Shown piece after piece: positions 27,971 to 37,955 of a DNA stretch of 64,000 nt. The notes under the pieces are model-generated. The model was given only the letters and a program-made list of their open reading frames with translations, ran no database searches and had not been told where the DNA came from. The stretch comes from Saprospirales bacterium GYS_P2D (GTDB lineage Bacteria > Bacteroidota > Bacteroidia > Chitinophagales > Saprospiraceae). Where the stretch lies: NCBI GenBank assembly GCA_009833045.1, contig WUUP01000003.1, positions 382,636-446,635 on the forward strand. Reading direction: 5' to 3'. The position numbers and the translations under genes were made by a program. Every line of letters begins with the position of its first letter. The stretch's first letter is position 1.

Positions 27971-29644
27971 TTGCATCGATTAACACTAACAAACCAACCC
28001 ATTTTGGAGAAGCTACAACTGCAAGGAAAATCCTTGGATTTCATAGAAAAAGATTTGCCCGAAGAGCTAATATTAGCTACCGAAGATCTGTACGAATCTA
28101 ATTCTATCCATGGTGAGACCATAGGAAAATCCAACTGGAGTCTGACTGTCCAGGACAACTCATTTCACTATCAAGTAGAGGTACAGATGAAGTCTAATAA
28201 AGTAGACAACTATACCTGCAACTGTACGACATACCTCAGAGATGGCATATGCCCACATGTAGCCGCCTCGCTGCTATATGTACGTCAAAAAAAAGACGTA
28301 CCTCATGAGCCTGTCAAAAAGCAAAGCTTAAAACGAAGCCAATTTCAAAACAAACTTAACGAGGTCATAAAGTCAATGGACCAATCCGAGATGGTAAGCC
28401 TCATCTCAGACTTAGCTCGCAAAGATCCTGTCATCAAGCTCACTCTATATGCTCGTCGATATCCACAGTTATGTGAGTCAGAACGCAAACTGCTGATAGA
28501 GCGGACATTTCCGACCTTCTCGAGAGTAGATCAAAAAGTCTCCTCAAAAATGCTCAACCAGTTCATCACATTAGCTGAAGAGCTGAAGGTACAACTGGCA
28601 AACTTCATACTGCACGAAGACTATCTCGAGGCATATCATCTTCTGCTCTCACTACTGCAGAAGTCCTACTATGTCAAAAGTAAGCTCAAAACACTCAACA
28701 AAAAATACTTAGAAAATCATCAGTCACTGGTCGAGGCCTATATAGAACTACTCGATCAAATCGAAGCACCAGACCTAAGAGACACCAGTACCACCAACAC
28801 GATAGACCTACTCGGATCATCCTATATATCGGTAAATCAAGCCTATGAAGAGCGCATGTGGATGCAGCTGTATGAACGCCCAGAGTATCATAACTTACTC
28901 CGAGAGATCATCGGTAAAAAACTAAAAAGTAATATTGAGAGTGATGCCGAAACGGCCAACTTCCTGAAGTATGTTCAGCTCCTCCTCCTCGATGAATCCG
29001 GTAGACAGAAAGAAATCAAACTCCTCGATCAGCAGATGTGCTATCAGCTCATACAGATCGCACTCCGACATAGCAGTAGTAATGGCTCTGCGAGTCTACT
29101 AAAAGACTTTTTGATCAATGCTCCGCTCAACAACTTCGTAGCTAAGCAAATCATCAAAAAGGTCAATCTCAATACCACGGATGAAAAGCTCGAAAAAAAG
29201 ATGGTCAATCTATTTTTGACCCATAAGGATAAAACCTACTTGGAGTTTTTAGAAGATAATGTCAATAATACTGACGAGCTCAATAGTAAAATCGAAGGTA
29301 TGCTGGCTGAATATGACGATCCTGAGTACCTACTCCAATACTATGTAGCATCAGGACAAGCTACCAAAGCCATCGACACCATAAATCAGAATAGAGATAT
29401 CGATCTATTGATGAAATTTGATCGAGCGCTGGTCAAAAATCATAAAAAAGAACTCACTCAACTCTATAAAGATATCTGTACAGACTATGTAGAATCCCAT
29501 TTTGGCAATCCCGCCAGAGAGTTTTTACTATCGGTATATCAGCATCTGACAGCTATCGGAGCAGAGACCATAGTCAGAAAACTACAAGATCATATCAAAG
29601 AAGTATATCGGAATAGACGCTCACTGAAGAAGGAATTAATGTAA
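27971..29644 (+). CDS. SWIM zinc-finger protein, helical-repeat body
   Basis: A 557-residue protein whose N-terminal third contains a SWIM zinc finger, C-x-C-x8-C-x-H (CNCTTYLRDGICPH, about residues 77-90), preceded by the usual beta strands that end at the finger. SWIM domains bind nucleic acid or proteins and are often found near SNF2 helicases; no helicase is adjacent here. The rest is a long helical-repeat region with no motif I can name. The start is a TTG at 27971, because the first ATG would cut into the SWIM beta region. It is divergent from the SixA operon across 115 bp. Confidence 0.75.
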   Translation: MHRLTLTNQPILEKLQLQGKSLDFIEKDLPEELILATEDLYESNSIHGETIGKSNWSLTVQDNSFHYQVEVQMKSNKVDNYTCNCTTYLRDGICPHVAASLLYVRQKKDVPHEPVKKQSLKRSQFQNKLNEVIKSMDQSEMVSLISDLARKDPVIKLTLYARRYPQLCESERKLLIERTFPTFSRVDQKVSSKMLNQFITLAEELKVQLANFILHEDYLEAYHLLLSLLQKSYYVKSKLKTLNKKYLENHQSLVEAYIELLDQIEAPDLRDTSTTNTIDLLGSSYISVNQAYEERMWMQLYERPEYHNLLREIIGKKLKSNIESDAETANFLKYVQLLLLDESGRQKEIKLLDQQMCYQLIQIALRHSSSNGSASLLKDFLINAPLNNFVAKQIIKKVNLNTTDEKLEKKMVNLFLTHKDKTYLEFLEDNVNNTDELNSKIEGMLAEYDDPEYLLQYYVASGQATKAIDTINQNRDIDLLMKFDRALVKNHKKELTQLYKDICTDYVESHFGNPAREFLLSVYQHLTAIGAETIVRKLQDHIKEVYRNRRSLKKELM

Positions 29645-29860
29645 AAATAAGAATCGTTGAATTACGTTTTCCGATTTTACCGTTATCGATGCAGATTTTA
29701 AATTCATTTGGCTTAATGGCCAATTAAGAGCATTAATGCCATACAAAAGCTGAAATGATCAAAATTTTATAAGCATCTTCATTTTTTCGTACTCTCGAAT
29801 ACAAAACATCTTATTTCATTAATATTTACTTTCGGTCATCTCATAAAGAAAATACTTGTA
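29645..29860. other. 216-bp AT-rich intergenic region before the maltose cluster
   Basis: This gap between the SWIM gene and pgmB has no coding frame. It contains an imperfect inverted motif (CTTAAT, five bases, ATTAAG, near 29710-29730) and a near -7 sequence TACTTTCG around 29828-29835, a possible promoter of the pgmB-GH65-GH13 cluster. No clear operator could be defined. Confidence 0.3.
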
Positions 29861-30544
29861 ATGACTGACAAAATGAAGCTCGAGGCATGCATCTTTGATC
29901 TGGATGGTGTCATCGTAGACACTGCAGGCTATCACTATTTAGCCTGGAAGCGCATCGGTACCGAATTGGGTTTTGACTTCACTGAGGAGATGAATGAGAC
30001 CATGAAAGGCATCAGCCGCTATGACTCGCTGGGTAAGCTATTAGAATTTGGAAATATCACTATATCAGAAGAAGAAAAACAGCGACTCTGCGTAGTCAAA
30101 AACGACTACTACCTCGACTCGCTATCTGATATGAATCATGAAAACATACTACCCGGAGTAGTATCGCTTCTCGATGAACTCAAAGAAAAAAATGTAAAAA
30201 TCGCTCTCGGGTCAGCGAGCAAAAACGCTATCAAAGTACTCGATCTAATCGGTATCAAAGAAAGATTTGAAGTGATCGTAGATGGTAATAGTGTGAGTCG
30301 TAGCAAGCCAGACCCTGAGGTATTCATCAAAGGAGCTACTGAGCTCGGTGTCTCTCCTGCTCATACCATCGTATTCGAAGATAGTAACAAAGGGCTCGAT
30401 GCAGCGATAGCAGGTGGATTCAAGACAGTAGGACTTGGCAGTCCTGAGCATCTTGGACATGCTGATATCGTACTGCCAGGCCTGGGAGAGGTATCACTCA
30501 GTGATATCCTCCATCAGCTCACATCCACCACCATGACCGCCTAA
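29861..30544 (+). CDS. pgmB: Beta-phosphoglucomutase
   Basis: HAD-superfamily mutase that converts beta-D-glucose 1-phosphate to glucose 6-phosphate through a phospho-Asp and a beta-glucose 1,6-bisphosphate intermediate. Nucleophile Asp13 and general acid/base Asp15 lie in CIFDLDGVIVDT, and the cap domain begins with the substrate-binding YHYLAWKRIG. The core motif with Ser (GSASKN), the Lys region and EDSNKGLDAA are all present. The 227-residue length is normal. It is first of three genes, 42 bp before a GH65 maltose phosphorylase whose product is exactly its substrate, so the assignment to beta-PGM rather than a generic HAD phosphatase is strong. ATG at 29873 is an alternative start. Confidence 0.93.
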   Translation: MTDKMKLEACIFDLDGVIVDTAGYHYLAWKRIGTELGFDFTEEMNETMKGISRYDSLGKLLEFGNITISEEEKQRLCVVKNDYYLDSLSDMNHENILPGVVSLLDELKEKNVKIALGSASKNAIKVLDLIGIKERFEVIVDGNSVSRSKPDPEVFIKGATELGVSPAHTIVFEDSNKGLDAAIAGGFKTVGLGSPEHLGHADIVLPGLGEVSLSDILHQLTSTTMTA

Positions 30545-30586
30545 TATTCAAAATAGTCCTAAGTAAAATAGAGTAAGTCGTAGAAA

Positions 30587-32878
30587 ATGAAAAACTATAT
30601 AGTAGCTGATCCTTGGAAGATCATCGAAGATAAATTTGATCCTCACCTCAACCCTAACTCAGAAAGCTTATTCAGCATCGGCAATGGTCGCATGGGCCAG
30701 CGAGCTAATTTCCCAGAGAAATATTCGGGCGAAAGCCTATCCGGTAGCTATATCGGTGGCGTCTACTATCCCGATAAAACACGAGTCGGCTGGTGGAAAA
30801 ACGGATACCCAGAATACTTCGCTAAAGTGCTCAATTCCGTCAACTGGATCGGTATCAAACTACAGATCGATGGTGAAGAGATTGATCTGGCAAAAGTGAA
30901 ATTCAAATCATTTTACAGAGAGCTCGACATGAAAGAGGGTATCCTCAGTAGGATCTGTAGCTTCAAGTCATCAGGTGGAGCACTCATCACGATAGAGACA
31001 GAGCGATTTTATAGTCTGGAAAATAAGGATCACTGCTACCTCAGCTATATCATACATACGGACAAAAAAATAGATATCAAGATCTCGCCATATCTGGACT
31101 TTAATGTCACTAACTCGGATAGCAACTACGATGAGGTATTCTGGAAAGACTTTGATCAGGAAATATCTAAGAAGTGCTCATGGACGAAAGCGACGACCAA
31201 AAAAACGGATTTTGAGGTATGCGCATCCATGATCACTGAGGTCGATATCAATGGTCAAAAACTTGAGTATAAGGGCAAAGAAAAATCAGCTAAAGTAAGT
31301 CACAAATACTCACACAAGCTCCAGCCTGGTCAAACGCTCAATCTTACTAAATACGTAGCGATCGTGTCGTCATTTTACTATGAGAAAAATGAGCTAATCG
31401 ATATTGCTAAGGCAGAAGTAAAAAAATCACAGCTCCTCGGTATCGAAAGAGCCCGAGAAAAGCAAGTAGAAGCATGGCAAGCTCACTGGGACAACTGCGA
31501 CACCACCATAGAGGGCGATGTAGCAGCACAGCAGGGTATACGGTTCAATATATTTCAACTGATGCAGACCTACTCTGGTGACGATGCCCGGCTCAATATT
31601 GGACCAAAGGGATTCACTGGCGAGAAATATGGTGGTAGTACTTACTGGGACACCGAGGCTTATTGTTTGCCATTTTACATGAGTACGGCTCCACAAGACG
31701 TAGCCAGAAATCTCTTGGTCTACCGACATAATCATCTACAGAAAGCCATAGAAAATGCAGCACTATTAGGATTCAGCAATGGAGCGGCACTCTATCCTAT
31801 GGTCACCATGAATGGAGAAGAATGTCATAATGAATGGGAGATCACATTCGAAGAGATCCACAGAAATGGAGCAATAGCCTATGCGATCTATGACTATATC
31901 AACTATACCGATGATAAGAAATATCTGGCCGAATATGGACTTGATGTACTCATCGGGATATCTCGATTTTGGGCACAGCGAGTACACTTCAGCCCAGCAG
32001 CGCAACAGTATATGATACATGGTGTCACTGGACCCAATGAGTATGAAAACAATGTCAACAACAACTGGTATACTAACTATATAGCCAGCTGGTGTATGGA
32101 CTACACCCGACAGTGTCTTGACCACGTGAGAGAGGCCCATCCTGATAGATATGCAGAGATCATCAATACGGTAGATCTCGAGCCTGCAGAGATCCAAAAA
32201 TGGAAAGACATCTCTGAGCAGATGTACTATCCAGAAGATGAGGAGCGAGGCATATTCCTACAGCAAGATGGTTTTCTCGACAAGGAGGATCTCACCATCG
32301 CAGACCTCCGTCCAGAAGATCGACCGATCAATCAAAACTGGTCTTGGGATCGTATCCTCCGATCTCCATATATCAAGCAGGCAGACGTCCTGCAGGGACT
32401 CTACTTCTTTGAGGATCATTTTTCAGAAGAGACGCTGGAGCGAAATTTTGACTACTATGAGCCGAAGACAGTACACGAGTCTTCCCTCTCGCCATGTGTG
32501 CACTCTATCCTCGCCGCTAAGCTCGGAAAAGAAGAAAAGGCCTACGAGATGTACCTCCGGACTGCTCGTCTCGACCTCGATGACTACAATAATGACACAG
32601 AAGATGGCTGCCATATCACCAGCATGGCGGGGACTTGGCTCAGTATCGTAAAAGGATTTGCTGGGATGCGTGCTAAGGATGGACAGCTCAGCTTCTCGCC
32701 ATTCATTCCACAGCAGTGGGAGTCATATTCATTTAACATCATACATCAGGGACAGAAGATCAATATCGCCGTACGTCAAGATGGAACAACCATCACTAAT
32801 AACTCAGATACCCCGATCACGCTGACATCTGATGAACAGACACATACCATCGCCGCTCAATCATCTATAAACATCTAA
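30587..32878 (+). CDS. mapA: GH65 maltose phosphorylase
   Basis: Cleaves maltose with phosphate to beta-glucose 1-phosphate plus glucose, in the cytoplasm. At 763 residues it has the full GH65 layout: an N-terminal beta-sandwich, an (alpha/alpha)6 barrel, and a C-terminal beta-sheet. The catalytic Glu is residue 485 in GPNEYENNVNNNW, a variant I associate with maltose phosphorylases rather than the GPDEYH form of trehalose or kojibiose enzymes. The phosphate-binding region near HESSLSPCVHSI is intact. It lies between pgmB and a GH13 lipoprotein (15 bp). Other alpha-glucobioses such as kojibiose, nigerose or trehalose remain possible substrates. Confidence 0.87.
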   Translation: MKNYIVADPWKIIEDKFDPHLNPNSESLFSIGNGRMGQRANFPEKYSGESLSGSYIGGVYYPDKTRVGWWKNGYPEYFAKVLNSVNWIGIKLQIDGEEIDLAKVKFKSFYRELDMKEGILSRICSFKSSGGALITIETERFYSLENKDHCYLSYIIHTDKKIDIKISPYLDFNVTNSDSNYDEVFWKDFDQEISKKCSWTKATTKKTDFEVCASMITEVDINGQKLEYKGKEKSAKVSHKYSHKLQPGQTLNLTKYVAIVSSFYYEKNELIDIAKAEVKKSQLLGIERAREKQVEAWQAHWDNCDTTIEGDVAAQQGIRFNIFQLMQTYSGDDARLNIGPKGFTGEKYGGSTYWDTEAYCLPFYMSTAPQDVARNLLVYRHNHLQKAIENAALLGFSNGAALYPMVTMNGEECHNEWEITFEEIHRNGAIAYAIYDYINYTDDKKYLAEYGLDVLIGISRFWAQRVHFSPAAQQYMIHGVTGPNEYENNVNNNWYTNYIASWCMDYTRQCLDHVREAHPDRYAEIINTVDLEPAEIQKWKDISEQMYYPEDEERGIFLQQDGFLDKEDLTIADLRPEDRPINQNWSWDRILRSPYIKQADVLQGLYFFEDHFSEETLERNFDYYEPKTVHESSLSPCVHSILAAKLGKEEKAYEMYLRTARLDLDDYNNDTEDGCHITSMAGTWLSIVKGFAGMRAKDGQLSFSPFIPQQWESYSFNIIHQGQKINIAVRQDGTTITNNSDTPITLTSDEQTHTIAAQSSINI

Positions 32879-32893
32879 AATCAAATCTATCTA

Positions 32894-34267
32894 ATGAAAA
32901 ATCTACTGATATTCTCACTCTCCCTACTCTTACTCTGGTCGTGCCGTCAGGAGAGTAAAGCCCCTGCGTCCACAGAGACCATAGCTATCGACTACTCCCT
33001 ACCTGAATGGGCTAAAGACGCTGTTATCTATGAGGTCAACACTCGTCAATACACACCAGAGGGGACATTCAATGCATTCTCGGAGCATCTGCCGAGACTT
33101 AAGAAAATGGGAGTCGACATCCTATGGTTCATGCCGATCTATCCAATCAGTGAAAAGAATCGTAAAGGCTCGCTGGGTAGCCCATATGCCGTAAGTGACT
33201 ACACAGCGGTCAACCCAGAACTTGGCACAGAGGAGGACTTTGACAGAATGGTAGCCAAAATCCATGAACTGGGCATGCATCTCATCTTGGACTTCGTTCC
33301 TAATCATACTGGCTGGGATCATAAGTGGATCAGCAGTCACAAAGACTACTACACACAGGACTCTCTGGGCAATGTCATCGACCCTATCGACCCAGAGACT
33401 GGTGAGTCATGGGGCTGGACTGATGTCGCCGATCTCAACTATGACAATCCTGACATGCGCCAAGCGATGATCGATGCCTTTCAATATTGGATCACTGATC
33501 GTGATGTCGATGGCTATCGTATGGATGTAGCGCACAATGTGCCTCATGACTTTTGGCTCGATGCCAGAGACTCACTATTCGCCCTCGACCGTCCGATCTT
33601 CATGCTCGCTGAGGCAGAGATCGCCGAGCAGCGCAATGATGAGGTATTTCACACGAGCTACGGCTGGGAGGTGCACCACATCCTCAATGAGATCGCTCAA
33701 GGCAAAAAGAATGTCAGCGATATCCGTGACTGGATGGAACGAGATAGAGAGAAATTCAATAAAGGGTTTCACATGATGTTCACCTCTAATCACGATGAAA
33801 ATAGCTGGAATGGTACGGTATTCGAGCGTATGGGAGATGCTCACAAGATGATGGCTATATGGGCAGCGACATTTGAGGGGATGCCGCTCATCTATAGCGG
33901 GATGGAAGAGCCTATCGATCGCAGATTAGAGTTTTTTGAGCGAGATCCGATCATCTTTGATGACTTGGCCTATGAAGACTTCTACACAGAGCTATTCAGC
34001 CTCAAGCATAAAAATAAAGCCCTTTGGAATGGTGAGTACGGCGGAAAAACCAAAATCCTAAACGAGGATGATAATGTACTCATCTATAGTCGAGAGAAGG
34101 CCGGAGATAAAATCATCGGCATCCTCAATATGACAGATCAGCCTCAGACTGTCGATATGCGTATCGATATAGCGGAGCCCGGCACTGTCCTCTCTGACGC
34201 TGCTAAAGTATCATCAGGCTCGATAGAGCTCGGCCCATGGGGCTACTACCTCGTGAGTAATATATAG
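32894..34267 (+). CDS. GH13 alpha-amylase-family lipoprotein
   Basis: A surface or periplasmic glycoside hydrolase of 457 residues. The signal peptide ends in a lipobox with Cys17 (LLLWSC). GH13 catalytic residues are visible: nucleophile Asp211 (DGYRMDVAH), acid/base Glu240 (MLAEAE), and the transition-state Asp301 (TSNHDENSW), together with region I DFVPNHTGWD. The compact size, the short domain B and the small C-terminal beta domain suit an alpha-amylase or neopullulanase-like enzyme that trims alpha-glucan oligomers to maltose for the cytoplasmic phosphorylase. It is last in the three-gene cluster and is followed by a strong intrinsic terminator. Confidence 0.88.
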   Translation: MKNLLIFSLSLLLLWSCRQESKAPASTETIAIDYSLPEWAKDAVIYEVNTRQYTPEGTFNAFSEHLPRLKKMGVDILWFMPIYPISEKNRKGSLGSPYAVSDYTAVNPELGTEEDFDRMVAKIHELGMHLILDFVPNHTGWDHKWISSHKDYYTQDSLGNVIDPIDPETGESWGWTDVADLNYDNPDMRQAMIDAFQYWITDRDVDGYRMDVAHNVPHDFWLDARDSLFALDRPIFMLAEAEIAEQRNDEVFHTSYGWEVHHILNEIAQGKKNVSDIRDWMERDREKFNKGFHMMFTSNHDENSWNGTVFERMGDAHKMMAIWAATFEGMPLIYSGMEEPIDRRLEFFERDPIIFDDLAYEDFYTELFSLKHKNKALWNGEYGGKTKILNEDDNVLIYSREKAGDKIIGILNMTDQPQTVDMRIDIAEPGTVLSDAAKVSSGSIELGPWGYYLVSNI

Positions 34268-34295
34268 GCAGTCGCCATCTATAGAAATGAGATGC

Positions 34296-34334
34296 AAAAG
34301 GCCTCAGTGATCTGTCAATCGCTGAGGCCTTTTT
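34296..34334 (+). terminator. Rho-independent terminator of the maltose cluster
   Basis: A 12-bp perfect stem (AAAAGGCCTCAG at 34296-34307 with CTGAGGCCTTTT at 34322-34333), extended by three inner pairs including one G-T, is followed by a T-run. It lies 28 bp after the GH13 stop. Confidence 0.88.
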
Positions 34335-34433
34335 AGTTTTTCTATTTAGCTAAGTCTTATATCACCCTTTCAGGTTTTGGTATTCTTTATTCGATTCATA
34401 TTTATGAGAATGCCAGTCTTTTGGACTGCTGTG

Positions 34434-36026
34434 CTACTCCTCCACCTTCACAGTAGGATACTCTACGCCGAGCTGCTCGAGATAGCTATCATAGCGTGAC
34501 TCGTCATAATAAAACGGCTCCAGCTGTGGTCTGAACTCCTCCATGATATCTCGATTGATATAGATAGCTGGCTCATCCTCCTCGGTGACCATAGGGATGT
34601 ACTCCTGCTTCATGCCCTGCTCCTCTCTGAAGTAGGTCCACGCCTGATCTACCAGCTCTGACTGCATGATGAAGTCCAGACAGGTCATCGCCACCACTTT
34701 ACTACCTGAGACTACCCCCTTGTGCGCTATCGGTGTAGCCATGGCTACAGCATTGGACCAGTGATGGCCCTGGAGGCCAGGTATATTCGAAGGAAATCGT
34801 AGCGTCACCGTCGGCAGCTTCCATGAGATGTCACCGATATCATCCGAGCCACCACTGACAGGATTTCGGACAGGTAGTCCGAGTTCTGATAGTTCTGTAG
34901 CGAGTCCCTCTTCTCCTTTCGGAGAGTTGACTTCCTTTTGCAGTGCTTTCGCTAATATCTGATCCTCCTCTGACCACTCAGGGAGACCTACGTCTTTGAT
35001 ATTCTCATACATGGTCTCTGCGATCACCTGATTGAAGTGTCTGGGCCATGCGGATCCCAGGACCCTTCTACTCACCTTAGTATTAGTCATCATAGCGGCA
35101 CCTTCTGCTATATTATTAGCTTTTTCATAGACCTCCATGATCTTAGGATAGGTCACATGACGAAAGTAATACCATATAGAAGCCTTAGACGGGACGACAT
35201 TGGGCTGATCACCTCCATTATTGATGACAGAGTGAGAGCGGTGTAGTGGATCGAGATGCTCCCGCTGATACTGCCAGCCGATATTCATGAGTTCTGCAGC
35301 ATCTGCCGCACTACGTCCTCTCCATGGTGAGCCTGCTGCATGAGCTGCCTCTCCCTCAAAAGTATACTCTACTGATATCAATCCTGTACCACGAGCCTGA
35401 CCGTAGGATACGCTCATATTGCTACTCACATGGGTAAATATCGAGATATCAATATCATCAAAATAGCCATCTCGAGTGAAGAATGCCTTAGTCCCTACGA
35501 GCTCTTCTGCCACACCTGGCCAGATGACCAGTGTACCCGGTAGGCCCTCTCGCTCCATGATCTCCTTGACATGGATAGCAGCGAGGATATTCAGCGGGCT
35601 ACCAGAATTATGTCCCTCGCCATGTCCAGGAGCCCCCTCCACGAGTGGGTCATGATAGGCCACGCCAGGCTTTTGGGATGCTTTTGGGATGCAGTCGAGA
35701 TCGCTACCGAGAGCGATCACAGGCTTGCCGCTCCCCCATCGAGCCATCCATGCAGTAGGCACTCCTGAGATACCGTGCTCGATGTCAAATCCATGCTCCT
35801 CCAAAATACCCGTCAGATACAGAGACGTCTCTTCCTCCTGAAATCCCAGCTCTGCAAAACTGAATACCTTGTCTACCATGACTTGAGCCATTTTCTTGTC
35901 ATCCTCAATCATAGTTTCGACTTCTGATTTCAGCTTCTTCAGCTTTCTTTTTTGGGCTGATAGATTGAGTGTGAAGCACACTAAGAGTAGTAGTGAGCTG
36001 TTTTTAATAAGTAACTTTACGAGCAT
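34434..36026 (-). CDS. Exported M20-family amidohydrolase (AbgB-like)
   Basis: A 530-residue metallopeptidase-family hydrolase with an N-terminal signal peptide ending near LNLSAQ, so it acts in the periplasm or outside. Metal-ligand regions typical of the AbgB/aminoacylase-1-like branch of M20D are visible: LGSDLDCIP, GAPGHGEGHNSG, AEELVG and, near the end, the late His region with GHHWSNAVAM. AbgB homologues cleave p-aminobenzoyl-glutamate or N-acyl amino acids, but the exact substrate here is unknown. Long relatives with this insert length are often named amidohydrolase in Bacteroidota genomes. It is a single-gene unit, divergent from the sugar-kinase gene by 32 bp. Confidence 0.82.
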   Translation of the reverse strand: MLVKLLIKNSSLLLLVCFTLNLSAQKRKLKKLKSEVETMIEDDKKMAQVMVDKVFSFAELGFQEEETSLYLTGILEEHGFDIEHGISGVPTAWMARWGSGKPVIALGSDLDCIPKASQKPGVAYHDPLVEGAPGHGEGHNSGSPLNILAAIHVKEIMEREGLPGTLVIWPGVAEELVGTKAFFTRDGYFDDIDISIFTHVSSNMSVSYGQARGTGLISVEYTFEGEAAHAAGSPWRGRSAADAAELMNIGWQYQREHLDPLHRSHSVINNGGDQPNVVPSKASIWYYFRHVTYPKIMEVYEKANNIAEGAAMMTNTKVSRRVLGSAWPRHFNQVIAETMYENIKDVGLPEWSEEDQILAKALQKEVNSPKGEEGLATELSELGLPVRNPVSGGSDDIGDISWKLPTVTLRFPSNIPGLQGHHWSNAVAMATPIAHKGVVSGSKVVAMTCLDFIMQSELVDQAWTYFREEQGMKQEYIPMVTEEDEPAIYINRDIMEEFRPQLEPFYYDESRYDSYLEQLGVEYPTVKVEE

Positions 36027-36058
36027 AGTGATCTTGATTTATAGATTAATACATCTGA

Positions 36059-36901
36059 ATGAAATTAATAATTGAGGCCGGATCTACCAAAACTCAAAGC
36101 AGACTACTCGATGGGCAAAATGTCATCGTCAAGTCATGCGACTCTGCTGGTATCAATCCTGTCACAGATCCTAATTATACTGACGCCCTCTCAGAATTAA
36201 TTAATCTCTACAGAAAATACTCCATCGGTGAGATCTACTACTACGGGTCTGGATGCATCGGCCCTGCGGTCAATGATCAAATATCAGGGATCCTACAGCA
36301 GCAGCTGTGCTTGGATCATACCGAGGTCCATGACGATCTATATGGCACAGCCAGAGCGACAGCCGGGGATGCACCAGGGCTCGCCGTCATCATGGGTACA
36401 GGATCTATCATCGGCTATAGTGACGGCACTCAGATCACTGACAAGCTGGCCAGTGGCGGCTATTTATTAGGGGATGAAGGGAGCGGTTTTGCTATAGGCA
36501 GGGAGCTCATGACTCGCTATATTAGATCTGCACTGCCTAAGGATGATATGAATATAATATGTGATCAGATAAAGATAGGTACCACTTCATTCATTGCTCA
36601 GCTATATCAGCAGCCCAATCCTCGCAAATATTTGGCATCCTTTACCCCATTAGTGAATAAAATAAAGCCCGATACCAGATCTGCCATATTAAATAAAGCA
36701 TTCTCGACCCATGTCGAAAATATGATCACTCCCATGTATGAAAAATATGGTGTCTCGCCCCATTATGTGGGCTCGATAGCCTTCTATTTCCGTACATATA
36801 TTGAGGAAATTTTAGCGAAATTCGATATACTCGCAGGTTCATTCCATAGGGAAGCCATTGATGGATTAGTACAATACCATAGTCATGAAAAAAGAAATTA
36901 A
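36059..36901 (+). CDS. BadF/BadG/BcrA/BcrD-type ATPase, probable N-acetylglucosamine or glucosamine kinase
   Basis: An ASKHA-fold kinase of 280 residues. The phosphate-1 loop appears as EAGSTKTQSRLL, the ADP-binding segment as GTGSIIGY, and the GYLLGDEGSGFAIG segment is diagnostic of the eukaryote-like GlcNAc/glucosamine kinases. The enzyme would phosphorylate an amino sugar at C6 in the cytoplasm. Its stop overlaps the pfkA start by 17 bp, so the two are translated as a pair and supply glycolysis. Plain glucose as substrate cannot be excluded; it could consume the free glucose released by the maltose phosphorylase. Confidence 0.84.
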   Translation: MKLIIEAGSTKTQSRLLDGQNVIVKSCDSAGINPVTDPNYTDALSELINLYRKYSIGEIYYYGSGCIGPAVNDQISGILQQQLCLDHTEVHDDLYGTARATAGDAPGLAVIMGTGSIIGYSDGTQITDKLASGGYLLGDEGSGFAIGRELMTRYIRSALPKDDMNIICDQIKIGTTSFIAQLYQQPNPRKYLASFTPLVNKIKPDTRSAILNKAFSTHVENMITPMYEKYGVSPHYVGSIAFYFRTYIEEILAKFDILAGSFHREAIDGLVQYHSHEKRN

Positions 36902-37865
36902 AAGAATCGCTGTTTTTACTTCTGGTGGAGATGCTCCAGGTATGAATGCCGCTACACGTGCAGTAGTCCGTACCGCAGGATATCATAATCTGCACGTCTA
37001 CGGTATCTATGGCGGATACGAAGGCATGATCAATGGTAACATCTCTCGTCTCGAGAAAGGAGACGTAGCGAATATCATCCACCAAGGAGGTACTTTTCTC
37101 AAGACGGCACGATCTGAGGCATTTCGCACGGAGGAAGGACGTGCCATGGCCTACGAGACACTGGTAGCTCATGATATCGATGCCTGTGTAGCCATCGGTG
37201 GTAATGGCACTTATACTGGAGCAAAGGTATTCACTGAGACTTATGACATCCCATTCATCGGACTACCAGGTACTATAGACAATGATATCTACGGTACCGA
37301 CCATACGATCGGATTTGACACAGCGGTCAATACTGCGGTCGAAGCTATGGATAAGATCCGTGATACCGCTGACTCGCACAATCGACTTTTCCTCGTAGAA
37401 GTGATGGGACGTCATGCTGGCTATATCGCACTGCACACAGGTATCGGTACTGGAGCGAGCTATACCTTCCTCCCCGAGATAGAAAATCCCATCGATCATC
37501 TCGTCGAGATCCTCAAGAAGTCTTCTCGCAGAAATAAACTATTCAACATGGTAGTGGTAGCAGAAGGTAATGAGAATGGTGGTGCTATGGCCATCAGCAA
37601 ACTACTCAAAGATGAGCACAATATAGATGCCAAAGTAACTATCATTGGCCATCTCCAAAGAGGTGGATCTCCTACTGCCTTTGATAGAGTACTCGCCTCG
37701 AGATTAGGATATAATGCCGTCAAGTCGCTACTCGCTGGCAAAGTTAATGTAGCTCTCGGGGTCGTCAATGACTCTATACAGCCGACTATATTCGACGATG
37801 CGATCAATAAGCGCAAGTCTATTAACGAAGACCTCCTCGAGATGAGTGAGATTTTGTCTCTTTAG
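36885..37865 (+). CDS. pfkA: ATP-dependent 6-phosphofructokinase
   Basis: Phosphorylates fructose 6-phosphate to fructose 1,6-bisphosphate, the committed step of glycolysis. The 326-residue length and motifs fit bacterial group A1 PfkA: ATP-binding SGGDAPGMNAA near the start, catalytic Asp in PGTIDNDIYGTD, GRHAGYIAL, and the effector/substrate region GHLQRGGSPTAFDR. Gly rather than Lys at the PGTIDND-linked position set supports ATP rather than pyrophosphate use, though I judge this from overall motif form. Translation is coupled to the upstream sugar kinase by a 17-bp overlap. It ends a two-gene operon. Confidence 0.94.
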   Translation: MKKEIKRIAVFTSGGDAPGMNAATRAVVRTAGYHNLHVYGIYGGYEGMINGNISRLEKGDVANIIHQGGTFLKTARSEAFRTEEGRAMAYETLVAHDIDACVAIGGNGTYTGAKVFTETYDIPFIGLPGTIDNDIYGTDHTIGFDTAVNTAVEAMDKIRDTADSHNRLFLVEVMGRHAGYIALHTGIGTGASYTFLPEIENPIDHLVEILKKSSRRNKLFNMVVVAEGNENGGAMAISKLLKDEHNIDAKVTIIGHLQRGGSPTAFDRVLASRLGYNAVKSLLAGKVNVALGVVNDSIQPTIFDDAINKRKSINEDLLEMSEILSL

Positions 37866-37955
37866 TACACATTCTCACTACATATTTGAGCTACAGCGAA
37901 TTACTAATTTTCTGTTAATTACGAATTAATACGTACAACTAAGTGCACAAGATTT

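Noticed and set aside
31766-32651. Open frames on both strands inside the GH65 gene
   Set aside because: The GH65 frame is continuous and has all family motifs; the others are composition-driven shadows.
35671-35695. Tandem duplication of an 11-bp unit (GCTTTTGGGAT) inside the M20 amidohydrolase gene
   Set aside because: The unit is not a multiple of three, yet the encoded segment (CIPKASQKPG) fits the family and the frame stays open, so it is not a disruptive recent duplication.
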